Assembly (NCBI GenBank): GCA_958450365.1
Contig: CAUEEP010000867.1
Coordinates: 62,001 to 126,000, forward strand
From: Mesorhabditis belari
Lineage: Eukaryota; Nematoda; Chromadorea; Rhabditida; Rhabditidae
Length of the DNA: 64,000 bases
Direction: 5' to 3'
A program made the position numbers and the translations under genes. Position 1 is the stretch's first letter. The number at the start of each line of letters is the position of its first letter. This document shows positions 45,952-56,136 of this stretch, in pieces. The notes under the pieces are model-generated. The model had not been told where the DNA came from. It made no database searches and worked only from the letters and a program-made list of their open reading frames with translations.

Positions 45952-47710
45952 ATGCTCCGTTTAACGCTTCTTTTGGCTGTTGTTGGCTCAGCTGCTTCTC
46001 AATGTTCGAGTGATGGGAATAGTGTCTGTATTAATGTGAGTTTTAGAGAGGAAAAGATAGATAATAGATCTTGAAAAGAGGATTATCTATTACTTATCCA
46101 TTTTTCTATATTCATTTCAGATTTACAACAAATGTCCTTTCACGATTTGGCCCGGTGTTCAAGGATCTTTCGTTCCAAATGGTGGTGGCTTTAAATTGAA
46201 TGGAGGAGAATCGAAGGTACTTAAGGGATTAGATAATCTATTAGGGATTAGATCATCTATTTATCAACTAAATTCTCTAATTTCTGATTTGAATTTAAGA
46301 TTCTATCATTTTCTGATCAACGGTTGAGTCCGGCGAAAAAAATGAACGGCAAACTGATAAGGAATCGTTTTTTGAGAAGAAATTTGAGAAGAATCTTCAA
46401 AAATTGATCTCAAAAGATGAAAACTAGAGAAAAGATATAACTAAATATATCTACTATTTAAATATTATCTTATCTATTATCTTAAAATCTAGAAATTCTC
46501 TATATTTTTAGCAACTCCGTGTCCCGAATGGATGGCAAGCAGCACGGATTTGGGCAAGAACTGGATGTGATGGAAATATGAATTGTGAAACGGGAGATTG
46601 TGGGGGAAATGTGGGTTTGGAGAGGGAAATGGAGGAGATTTGATGGTAAAGAAGATGATAAAGAAGATGATGAAGAAGATGGTAAAGAAGATGATAGAAA
46701 AGATGATAAAGAAGAGAATAAACAATTTGAATAGAATTTACGTATATCTTTAGACTGAACAATGCAATGGACGTGGAGGAGTTCCGCCAATTTCCCTTGC
46801 TGAATTCACCCTCAATGGAGCTGGGGCACAGGTGAGATAATATTCAGGAAAAGGGTTGAGTTGAACGATAGTTTGAATGACAGATTAGTGCTGAATACTA
46901 GTGGAGATTGAAGACTTGTTAGACTAGTACTGCTAGTATTGCTCTTTGAATGATCGATCAATCAATCAATCATCAACCAACCATTCATTCCAGGATTACT
47001 ACGATGTCTCACTTGTTGATGGCTACAATATTCCCGTTCTAATCATGCCAATTGGTGGCACTTTCAACACCAATGGAGGACAATATGATTGCAAAGTGTC
47101 TGGAGGATGTGTGGATAACTTGAGCTCAACCCTTTGTCCACCCCCGCTTCGGGATATTAAGGTAAAGTTGCATAAGAGATAGATCTCTAGCTTCTCTAAA
47201 TAGAATAAGATATTCCTTTAATAGATTTACCTTTTAGAACGGAAACATTGTCGCCTGTATGTCGGCTTGTGAGGCTTTCAACACTGATGAGTACTGTTGC
47301 CGGTTGGTGGTTAATTCTAAAGAGAGATCTAGATCTAGATGAAGGTCTAGATCAAGAGCTAGATCAAGATCAAGATCAAGACCTAGATCTTGATCTAGAT
47401 CTAGATCTAGATCTAGATATTAGCTTTCAATCATTCAGCTTATTTATCTAAAAATTTCCCTTTCAGTGGAGCTCACGGAACTCCAGACACTTGCCCGCCC
47501 AATCAATACAGTCAACTCTTCAAGGTGAGGATAAAGCCACAGGATTGATCTAAATAAATCTAGTTTTAAATTGATTAACTATCAAGATCTATTCTGTTTT
47601 AGAAAGCCTGCCCTGGTGCATACAGTTATGCGTATGATGATCACACATCGACCTACTTCTGCCGGGGAAACAATGGACCAAGCCCCGCCTACACCGTTCA
47701 ATTCTGTTAG
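45952..47710 (+). CDS. Thaumatin-like secreted protein, copy 2
   Basis: Exons 45952-46035, 46121-46216, 46512-46610, 46754-46831, 46994-47161, 47238-47302, 47467-47524, 47603-47710; 251 residues, almost identical to copy 1 with every intron at the same place. Signal peptide MLRLTLLLAVVGSAAS; thaumatin signature GCDGNMNCETGDCGG; YDVSLVDGYNIPVLIMP; last exon KACPGAYSYAYDDHTSTYFC. TTTTCCAG lies a few bases before the ATG and could be a trans-splice acceptor. A polyadenylation-type AATAAA follows near 47757. Intron 3 carries a GATGATAAAGAA-type repeat and intron 6 a CTAGAT/CAAGAT repeat, both also in copy 1 but of different length. It sits in the right arm of the inverted duplication, downstream of a large GACTAGCTGG(C/T)(G/T)TT minisatellite. 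Confidence 0.95.
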
Positions 47711-47984
47711 ATATCTTGTGCATAAATTTTCAACCATCTGAAACAAAGTACTAGTAATAAACTGTTTTGAACATATATCAAAACCAAAAACAATTAGAAG
47801 AACTAGTCATAGCCAGGACACTGGACACTGGACAGGTTTCCGCATTAATCTGGTTGGGATCAAGATTGGTAGAACCTGGTCTAACGTAAAACTGACCTGG
47901 TTTAGCCCTTGCCTGTTTTATAAGGCTTACCAGTAGACGCTGTTCTTTAATTAGCTTGAAACGGGTCTGAAACGGCTGTGAAAC

Positions 47985-48120
47985 TTAGTGCTAGGCTGAA
48001 ATCTAAGCCTAAACTTAGCTCCGGGAACCGGCTGAGATCCAAAAAATGGGGGTTTAGCCCAAACCCAAATAGACTTAGTGCGAGGCGCTAGCCGCTAGCC
48101 TTCGCACTAAGTCCAAGCCT
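47985..48120. repeat. Third copy of the telomere-associated element
   Basis: TTAGCTCCGGGAACCGGCTG then GATCCAAAAAATGGGGGTTT and the near-palindrome GACTTAGTGCGAGGCGCTAG / CTAGCCTTCGCACTAAGTC. The same pieces occur at 10326-10430. Preceded by a short CTAAGCCTAAAC tract. Confidence 0.8.
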
Positions 48121-48257
48121 GTCCTTCCCTAGCACTAGGTCTGAAATCAAAGCAAAGTTCCTGTTTGACTATGATTCGAATTCGAACATTTACATGCCAA
48201 AGTCAATTCCAAAACAGTTAATAAAGAGCAACTGTAGACCTGGGTAGGTCAGGGTGA

Positions 48258-48418
48258 ATCTAAACCTAGTTTAGTCTAGACCTAGCCTAGTCTAGACCTA
48301 GCCTAGTCTAGACCTAGCCTAGTCTAGACCTAGCCTAGTCTAGACCTAGCCTAGTCTAGACCTAGCCTAGTCTAGACCTAGCCTAGTCTAGACCTAGCCT
48401 AGTCTAGACCTGGTCTAG
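48258..48418. repeat. 18-bp minisatellite
   Basis: TAGTCTAGACCTAGCC, nine or ten copies; the same unit is at 55608-55752 downstream of copy 3. Confidence 0.92.
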
Positions 48419-48854
48419 CTCAACCCTAGTTCCAGACCAGATTTGAGCGCAAACCCGTCCAATTCTACAAGAAAAAAGGCGCCATTTGATTTTGTTTATT
48501 TTTGCGGACGCCCCTTTCCACATACAATTCTCCTATTTCCTCTTGCTACTTTTTCGCATTTGCCAATTCAGCAGGCTACACTCATTTTCGCAACCTTTTC
48601 GCCAACTCACCATCATTTATGTTTCAAGTTTTAATTGGGTTTTGAGTTTAAATAAATCTAGAAATTGCTATTGCTAATGGAAAAACATGATTGCATCTGA
48701 CATGACTTTGAATATTACGAAAGTAGAAAAAGGAGGTAGCTCAGCTAATGTCTGGCTTTCTGTCTGGATTAGAATTTGGGGTTAGAATCAACCCTGATAT
48801 TCAGAAAACAAATCAGACAAACGCCTAACTTTGTAGTCTTGAAACTGAGCTAGG

Positions 48855-49150
48855 TTGGCTGAGTCTGGTCAAGACTGGCTGAGTCTGAACTAGCCTGGCT
48901 GAGTCTGATCTAGGCTGGCTGAGTCTGATCTAGGCTGGCTGAGTCTGATCTAGGCTGGCTGAGTCTGATCTAGCCTGGCTGAGTCTGAACTAGCCTGGCT
49001 GAGTCTTATCTAGGCTGGCTGAGTCTGATCTAGCCTGGCTGAGTCTGAACTAGCCTGGCTGAGTCTTATCTAGGCTGGCTGAGTCTGATCTAGCCTGGCT
49101 GAGTCTGAACTAGCCTGGCTGAGTCTGATCTAGGCTGGCTGAGCCTGGCA
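48855..49150. repeat. 21-bp minisatellite
   Basis: GGCTGAGTCTGATCTAGGCT with GAACTAGCCT variants. Its end CGAACCAGGGTTGATTCTG is repeated at 55795. Confidence 0.9.
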
Positions 49151-49221
49151 CGAACCAGGGTTGATTCTGGGAAGATGGGTGATTTTTTGAGATATTTAAC
49201 TCCCTCCCTCTCGGGTAAGAG

Positions 49222-49383
49222 GTGCCTTGTGGTGTAATGGTTAGTACAGTTGTCCGATGGTTAGTACAGTTGTCCGATGGTTAGTACAGTTGTCCGATGG
49301 TTAGTACAGTTGTCCGATGGTTAGTACAGTTGTCCGATGGTTAGTACAGCGAAAGGTCGCAGGTTCGAGTTCCGGGTGCACAC
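49222..49383 (+). pseudogene. tRNA-like sequence with internal 20-bp tandem expansion
   Basis: GTGCCTTGTGGTGTAATGG begins as a tRNA (A-box). Then TTAGTACAGTTGTCCGATGG is present five times (49241-49340), followed by TTAGTACAGCGAAAGG and B-box GGTTCGAGTTCC. The ends GTGC and GCAC still pair. Confidence 0.8.
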
Positions 49384-49457
49384 GAGTTTTTGATTTTTCC
49401 TAGTTTCAACTCCTTCCTTGGTCGCCAGTTGGAACTAGGGCAGATCAAAAATCCATT

Positions 49458-49525
49458 CGCCGCCGGGACTCGAACCCGCAACCTTTCGCTTACGGTGCTA
49501 ACCATTACACCACACGATTTTTCCT
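49458..49525 (-). pseudogene. tRNA-like sequence lacking an anticodon loop
   Basis: Minus strand GTGGTGTAATGGTTAGCAC, a shortened middle, then GGTTGCGGGTTCGAGTCCC. Compared with 32131, about eight bases of the anticodon arm are gone. The 5' flank TTAACTCTCTCCCTCTGGAGT is shared with its relatives. Confidence 0.6.
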
Positions 49526-49675
49526 TACTCCAGAGGGAGAGAGTTAAATTTATGTCTCAAAAAATCACCATCTTCTCTACTTTAATTTGCTACCCAAGCG
49601 CACAGAAACAAAAATTGACATTGGCTTAGTTTTCCAGTTGAAAACTTAGAATGAATTAACGAGCTATTGAAGAAT

Positions 49676-50453
49676 TACCGTATTCTCTCTAATAGAGGCG
49701 CACTCTTTAATAGTAGTGCACTCTCTAATAGTATTGCGGTCCAGGAGGGGGTTCAAAAAATAGTAGTGCACCCCAGAAAATTTGAATTTCTGTTTGCTTC
49801 TTTTTCATCTAAACCTTTTTGACTTTATGTTTATGTGACATTCTAAAGCTATTTAAGCAAGCAAAAGTGAGGCTTTTTTTTATTCATTTATTAACTATTC
49901 TTCACATGAAAAAGTTAGCAAAAAATCTAAAATTGTTGTGCAAAGTGCAAAAACATCTTTTTGTTGTTTGTCAAGACACAAATAATACTTGTGCCACGTG
50001 CAACGTCGCCCAATCACGTGTCGTCCAACTTCGGTAGGTCCGTGCAAAGTCAAGGCGCTGCTTCCGGTGCTTAGAATTTGTCAGAGGTTTACGGGCAGCC
50101 CTTCTTGCATATAATCCAGCTTGATTTAATCGTCGTCTGATCGTTTCCGGCGATACAGCCTTGTTAAATTTGGCCTTTTGGCCTTGACCTCATCATTTGG
50201 CTTCCATCGGTTGATGTTTTGTTAGGATCGTTTTTCACTCGCCGGCCCACAACTGTATGTCAAAAGAAGCCAAAGGAGTACGTGAAAGAATTGCAAGAAT
50301 TTTTGGAATAAAGTTTATATCTGTCTTAGATTGGGACTAAACTGGCCAGCTTTAATAAATGACAAAACTCTTTAATAGTAGTCTAATAGTATTGCGGTCC
50401 AGGAGGGGGTTCAAAAAATAGTAGTGCGCACTACTATTAGAGAGAATACGGTA
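49676..50453. mobile_element. Decayed Tc1/mariner-type transposon
   Basis: The ends TACCGTATTCTCTCTAATAG and CTATTAGAGAGAATACGGTA are inverted. Subterminal blocks TATTGCGGTCCAGGAGGGGG are present near both ends (49733 and 50390) in the same orientation. The interior encodes a minus-strand Tc1-type transposase fragment (separate entry). Confidence 0.85.
49975..50265 (-). pseudogene. Tc1-type transposase fragment (HTH region)
   Basis: Minus-strand translation gives VGRRVKNDPNKTSTDGSQM and, in the same area after a frame break, VSPETIRRRLNQAGLYARRA followed by KHRKQRLDFARTYRSWTTRDW. This is the HTH_Tc3_2-type segment found just before the catalytic domain of Tc1-like transposases. The DDE domain is missing, so it is a relic. 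Confidence 0.8.
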
Positions 50454-50459
50454 AATGCT

Positions 50460-51580
50460 TATGATGCCCGGAGATAAGAGCTAAAACACTTTCCACAAGA
50501 GTTATAAGACTCTTTTTCTTTAACTTCTGCTATCAAGACTACTGGGAAGGGTAAGGTATGCTATGGTTTTGTAAAGAAAAACTATCATATTAAAAAAAAA
50601 ACTATTTAAAACGATTTCCAATAAAAGAATATCAGTGTGGATTCTGCAAGAATGAAGCTACTTTTTTCACACTTTCCCCTTCCCCCTTTTTTTCACCCAA
50701 ATGAAACCCCGAGACTCTTGCGGTCATTTTATACATTTCATAAACAAAATGAAAAGCAAAAAAACGCGACTTTATCGCAAACGATTGGCTGCAGATAAAG
50801 CAGCTAGCCGAAACGTTCGTAGCACAGCTAAAGTTTTCTTTTCGTTAAAGCTTTTTAGATTTTTTTGAATGGCAGTTATTGTTTTCATCTGGAATCGCAG
50901 ACTTTTCAAATGACTGAACAAAAAGTGACCGGTCGTGTCTAGGAGCGGGGAAAAGGGATCAACGAGGAGAAGGACGATTTTTTTTTTTTGTCCTTCTCCT
51001 TACTTCTCCTTTGATGCCCATTTCTTGCACACACAGCTGTGGTCATCCTTTTGATCGGAGTTGTTTAAAGCAACAGAAAAAGAAAAGAAGCTATAGGCAA
51101 AGAAGCATCACCATCTACATACATGAGAGGCGATTCCTAAAAAAAAAACAATCTTTTTATCGGTGACCTTTCGGGGGAATCGTCTCGATCAGAGCGATCT
51201 CAAAAGAAAAAAAACATTATCCAGAAAAGACAGATCTGATTTGTGATTGGCGATTGGCGATTTGCGATTTGCGATTTGCGATGAAAAGCCATTTCTTTTG
51301 CTTTCAAACTCTTCCAAATGTGAAGAATTTTTCTTCTTTTATGAATCAACTTTACCCGGAGCAATGTTCAAACTAAAATGGAAATCCCATAAAGAAAACC
51401 AAAAATCCCATGAAAATGACCTTTCAATGAGACAACTGTTGCGTGTTCGCCCAATTTTTTTTCCATTCATCTCAACTTTTTAAGGCTAACGACGGATAGC
51501 ATAAAAGCCCATGGAAAATCCGAGTCTCATACAAAGCTTAGCACTTTTCCTTTTTTCATAATTTACTTTTCATTTAGCAT
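50460..51580. other. AT-rich intergenic stretch
   Basis: A poly-T hairpin (AAGGACGATTTTTT / GTCCTTCTCCTT near 50975-51000) and a small GATTTGCGATTTGC repeat at 51245; no gene supported. Confidence 0.5.
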
Positions 51581-52003
51581 TCTTGGATGTTGACTAGCTG
51601 GCTTTGACTAGTTGGCTGGCTTTGACTAGTTGGCTGGCTTTGACTAGCTGGCTTTGACTAGCTGGCTTTGACTAGACAAATTCTAGACAAATTAGATCAA
51701 CTGGACAAACCCTGGACCAACCTTGGACCAGATCCTGACTTGCAGCCGGCCGATCTTGGACTTAGACTTAGTAGTCGACTTGGCTTAGTCCTGTCTAGGC
51801 TAGCAGGCTCCAACTTATTTAATTGTCTGAATTATCAATATTCAATTGTATTATTCAATTGTCTTTAAATCTTTTACCAATCTATGTGAGGAAAAGAGAT
51901 TATAAGCGCTAGAGTGTTCTCCATGATGTACTTTGTGCTTTTAACGTAAACATCCGTTCCTAGCGCACAAATTCCTTCCAAAATCTTCCATTTTCCAGTT
52001 AGA

Positions 52004-55000
52004 ATGCTCCGTTTAACGCTTCTTTTGGCCGTTGTTGGCTCAGCTGCTTCTCAATGTTCGAGTGATGGGAATAGTGTCTGTATTAATGTGAGTTTTAAAG
52101 AGGAAAAGATAGATAATAGATCTTGAAAAGATTATAACTATACCAGCAACGAATAAACAAGATGCACGAGTAATGCAAGAGCATAAACATAAACCAAACA
52201 TAATAATTAAATAAATTTGTGACGTACAACAGTGACTATTTGTAACAGTGACAATGAATACTGCTTTTAAAAATCTATAGAATTTACTTCTAGGCCAGGA
52301 GGCCAAAAACGACCAATATCCTTGAGAATTTGCTCAAATGCGTCCGGGCGCCAGAGTCCTTCAGCAATCCATGACTCAATCATGTGTTTGTGGGTTCCAT
52401 GACGAAATCGATTGCTATCTTTCGCCAGAAGGTCGCCAGAAGGTCGCCAGAAGGTCGCCAGAAGCGTTCTATTGTTTGCTTATGGATAGTCGTATCTTTC
52501 GGATCCAAAAAATTCACGCTATGATTTACCCATCCCCCAGTGTATTGTTTGTCGTTCGCCAAAGGGCGGTATGCTTTCCATCCATCGGAAAGAATATGAG
52601 AACCTGGCGCAATAAAGCGATGGATTTCTCTAATGACTCCGAGGATCGATCAGGCACAATGGCGGCAAAATATGATTTCGTTTCACGGCATATACCGCCA
52701 AATACCCACTTTTCCGGTACGATTCTCCCTTTGTGGTTTTTCCTCTTTGCAATTAGCGTCTCATCAATTTCAACCGTGAGTCCAGGGCCCCCAATTTGTC
52801 CTTGCTGCTTTCTTGATACAATCCAAGCGCATACTTGGCGCATATACTTATTCCAATCAACCGTTGTGTTATTGGCCCATCCCAATTCGTCTCTGAGAAA
52901 ATCAATCGAGTGATGTCCAGAGCTCAAAATCGACAAATAGTTGACCAGTTCATGGAATGGGCGGTGTGAAAGAGAAAAAAAATTGTTTACTTTCATGCCT
53001 TTATTGCTTTATTTCCTTTGGCTCGTTCACGAATACACTTGTCACACTCCCAACGATAAACATTCTTCTCCTTACTGCGAATCTTCATTTTACGACCACA
53101 TCCAGATGCCGGTGCTGCAAGGATTCCTGCTTGAACAAAAATATCAATCGCATCACGCTCGGAAAGCGCGCTCACCTCAGAATATCGCATTCTGAAAAAA
53201 AAAAACTTTTGATAGTATCCTAGTTGGGGGACCACTTTTTTCTTCAAAACCACATGTGGGTTGGGCATCTGCCGGACCCACAGCAACACATAAAACTACC
53301 TCAAAAAATGGTTTTGCAGAAAAAAAATGACCCGCCAACTAGGATATTATCAACATTTCTAATAATGACATAAAAAAATTTTGTAGAAGTTACGTTTTTG
53401 ATCGAGTATAATCAAGTAATCACCTCAATAAATTGAATATCTTTACATTTGAAGGGAATTTGCCATCAAATCACTTAAGCGGCTGAATATCTTTAAAAGG
53501 GGTCGTGTATAACGTATATAAAATTTTACCCCCTGGATATTGAAAGACCCCCCCCCCCCGGATACTCCACAAGTACCGAGGATCATCTATTACTTATCCA
53601 TTTTTCTATATTCATTTCAGATTTACAACAAATGTCCTTTCACGATTTGGCCCGGTGTTCAGGGATCTTTCGTTCCAAATGGTGGTGGCTTTAAATTGAA
53701 TGGAGGAGAGTCGAAGGTACTTAAGGGATTAGATAATCTATTAGGGATCAGATAATCTATTTATCAACTAAGTTCTCTAATTTCTGAATTGAATTCAAAA
53801 TTCTATCATTTTCTGATCAACGGTTGAGTCTGACGAAAAAAAATGAACGGCAAACTGATAAGGAATCGTTTTTTGAGAAGAAATTTGAGAAGAATCTTCA
53901 AAAATTGATCTCAAAAGATGAAAACTAGAGAAAAGATATAACTAAATAGATCTACTATATAAATATTCTCTTATCTATTATCTTAAAATCTAGAAATTCT
54001 CTATATTTTTAGCAACTCCGTGTCCCGAATGGATGGGAATCAGCACGGATTTGGGCAAGAACTGGATGTGATGGAAATATGAATTGTAAAACGGGAGATT
54101 GTAGGGGAAATGTGGGTTTGGATAGGGAAATAGAGAAGATTAGATGGTAAAGAAGATGATAGAGAAGATAATGAAAAAGATAATAAAAAATTTGAATAGA
54201 ATTTAAGTATATCTTTAGACTGAACAATGCAATGGGCGTGGAGGAGTTCCGCCAGTTTCCCTTGCTGAATTCACCCTCAATGGAACTGGGGCACAGGTGA
54301 GATAATATTCAGGAAAATGGTTGGGTTGAACGGTAGTTTGAATGACAGATTAGTGCTGAATACTATGTAGTGGATATTACTTGTTAGACTAGTACTGCTA
54401 GTATTGTTCTAACGAATTCTCCTCAATAACTGCTCTAAAACGTCTCCTGACTACCATAATCGTTCTAAAGAGTGTCCCAATTACCCTAACCGCTCTAAAA
54501 CGTATCCAATTACCGTAACCGCACGATCCATCTATAAATTTTGACTCTAACTCGTCCTTGTCTCTATATTACAAACGGTTAGAGGCTTCAGGATACTGGA
54601 TTTTGAGCAATGATCGATCAATCAATGAATCATCAACCAACCATTCATTCCAGGATTACTATGATGTCTCTCTTGTTGATGGCTACAATATTCCCGTTCT
54701 AATCATGCCAATTGGTGGCACTTTTAACACCAATGGCGGGGCATATGATTGCAAAATGGCTGGAGGATGTGTGGATAACTTGAGCTCAACCCTTTGTCCA
54801 CCCCCGCTTCGGGATATTAAGGTAAAGTTACATAAAAGATAGATCTATAGCTTCTCGAAATAGAATAAGATATTCCTCTAACATATTTTCCTTTTAGAAC
54901 GGAAACATCGTCGCCTGTAAGTCGGCCTGTGAGGCTTTCAAGACTGATAAGTACTGTTGCCGGTTGGTGGTTAAATCTAAAGAAATATCTAGGTCTAGAT

Positions 55001-55411
55001 CAAGATGAAGATCAAGAACTAGACCTAGATCTAGATCAAGAGCTAGATCAAGATCTAGATCTAGATCTAGGTCTAGTTCTTGATCTAGATCTAGGTCTAG
55101 TTCTTGATCTAGATCTAGATGTTAGCTTTCAATCATTCAGCTTATTTATCTAAAAATTTCCCTTGCAGTGGAGCTCACAACACTTCAGACACTTGCCCGC
55201 CCAATCAATACGGTCAACTCTTTAAGGTGAGGATAAAGCCACAGGATTGATCTAAATAGATCTAGCTTTAGATTGATTAACTATCAAGATCTATTCTTTT
55301 TAGAAAGCCTGTCCTGGTGCATACAATTATGCGTATGATGATCGCACATCGACCTTCGTCTGCCGGGGAAACAATGGACCAAGCCCCGCCTACACCGTTC
55401 AATTCTGTTAG
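52004..55411 (+). CDS. Thaumatin-like secreted protein, copy 3 (diverged, transposon in intron 1)
   Basis: Exons 52004-52087, 53621-53716, 54013-54111, 54219-54296, 54654-54821, 54898-54962, 55169-55226, 55304-55411; all splice sites and the 251-residue frame are intact. Compared with copies 1 and 2, substitutions concentrate in exons 3 and 5-8 and are often towards Lys/Arg: CETGDCGG to CKTGDCRG, CMSACEAFNTDEYCC to CKSACEAFKTDKYCC, DDHTST to DDRTST. GAHGTPDTC became GAHNTSDTC, which creates an N-T-S glycosylation sequon. Cysteines and the YDVSLVDGYN motif are kept. Intron 1 (52088-53620) contains a 1.45-kb insertion with a broken transposase, and intron 4 has an extra block of about 190 bp (54410-54605) absent from copy 2. 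Upstream and downstream minisatellite flanks match those of copy 2, so this is a direct duplicate of it. Splicing across the enlarged intron 1 is assumed. Confidence 0.9.
52267..53289 (-). pseudogene. Merlin / ISXO2-like transposase, frameshifted
   Basis: Minus strand. Upstream, near 53190-52993, is a zinc-ribbon-like segment (ASGCGRKMKIRSKEK ... WECDKCIRE). It is followed by ELGWANNTTVDWNKYMRQVC and the first catalytic acid in LTVEIDETLIAKRKNHKGR, then WVFGGICRETKSYFAAIVPD. The frame breaks by one base near GATCGATCCTCGG (about 52640), resumes with ILSDGWKAYRPLANDKQYTGG (second catalytic Asp) and HKQTIERFW, then breaks again where an 11-bp unit GGTCGCCAGAA has been tandemly amplified (about 52425-52465). 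It ends with RHGTHKHMIESWIAEGLWRP and a stop at 52267. Family: DDE transposase of bacterial IS1595 and eukaryotic Merlin elements. Dead copy. Confidence 0.85.
53208..53354. repeat. Short inverted-repeat pair inside the Merlin insertion
   Basis: GATAGTATCCTAGTTGGGGG at the left is the near reverse complement of CCGCCAACTAGGATATTATC at the right, about 100 bases apart. It may be one Merlin end plus a second copy, or a small MITE. Confidence 0.6.
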
Positions 55412-55604
55412 ATATCTTGTACATAAATTTATCGATCTGAAACTATAACTATAAATTACAAATTCATCTATCTTTAAACTATCTGAAACAAAGTACTAGT
55501 AATAAACTGTTTTGAACATATATCAAAACCAAAAACAATGAGAAGAGCTAGTCATAGCCTTGGCACTGGATATTGGACAGGTTTCCGCATTAATCTGGTT
55601 GGGA

Positions 55605-55755
55605 TCTAGCCTAGTCTAGACCTAGCCTATTCTAGACCTAGCCTAGTCTAGACCTAGCCTAGTCTAGACCTAGCCTAGTCTAGACCTAGCCTAGTCTAGA
55701 CCTAGCCTAGTCTAGACCTAGCCTAGTCTAGACCTAGCCTAGTCTAGACCTAGCT
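55605..55755. repeat. 18-bp minisatellite downstream of copy 3
   Basis: TAGTCTAGACCTAGCC array duplicated with the thaumatin gene (see 48258). Confidence 0.92.
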
Positions 55756-56136
55756 GGCTGATCCTGATCTGGTGAAGACTGGCTGATCCTGACACGAACC
55801 AGGGTTGATTCTGATCTCAAATTGCAATTCAGACACTCAATGCCTAGCTATGACTATTATTATGAATAATAGCTGAGCATTGAAGCCTTAGGCTATTGGG
55901 TTTAACTCTAAAACAATCCTAAAGCTCTCTCAATTCTTATTCATAGTTGTAAATAACGCAGTGACATAATTGGATCGATGAAGGCATTGCCTTAGGCATC
56001 GATGCCAAAAAACCATCTGCAATCCATCTGCAATCACATGGTTTCAAATTTCTCGTTTGTTTATTTTGTCTCTTTTCCTTTCATTTGATCGAAATTTGAT
56101 TGATTTTCGTGAATCAAAAGAAAATTTAGTTTAAAA

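Larger units (their letters stand above)
39643..47708. repeat. Large inverted duplication carrying thaumatin copies 1 and 2
   Basis: The left arm (39643 to about 42005) and right arm (about 45405 to 47708) are inverted copies of about 2.3 kb: genes, introns, upstream regions and the edge of the GGTCCAGATTCAGGTCTA region. The spacer of about 3.4 kb has minisatellites and no recognised gene. Confidence 0.9.
52131..53578. mobile_element. Insertion in intron 1 of thaumatin copy 3 (Merlin-derived)
   Basis: Comparison with intron 1 of copy 2 shows that 1448 bases interrupt the sequence after CTTGAAAAG (52130) and that homology resumes at AGGATCATC (53579). The insert contains the broken Merlin-type transposase. 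I see no clear terminal inverted repeats at the two insertion borders, so the original ends may be lost. A poly-C run lies near 53550. Confidence 0.75.
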
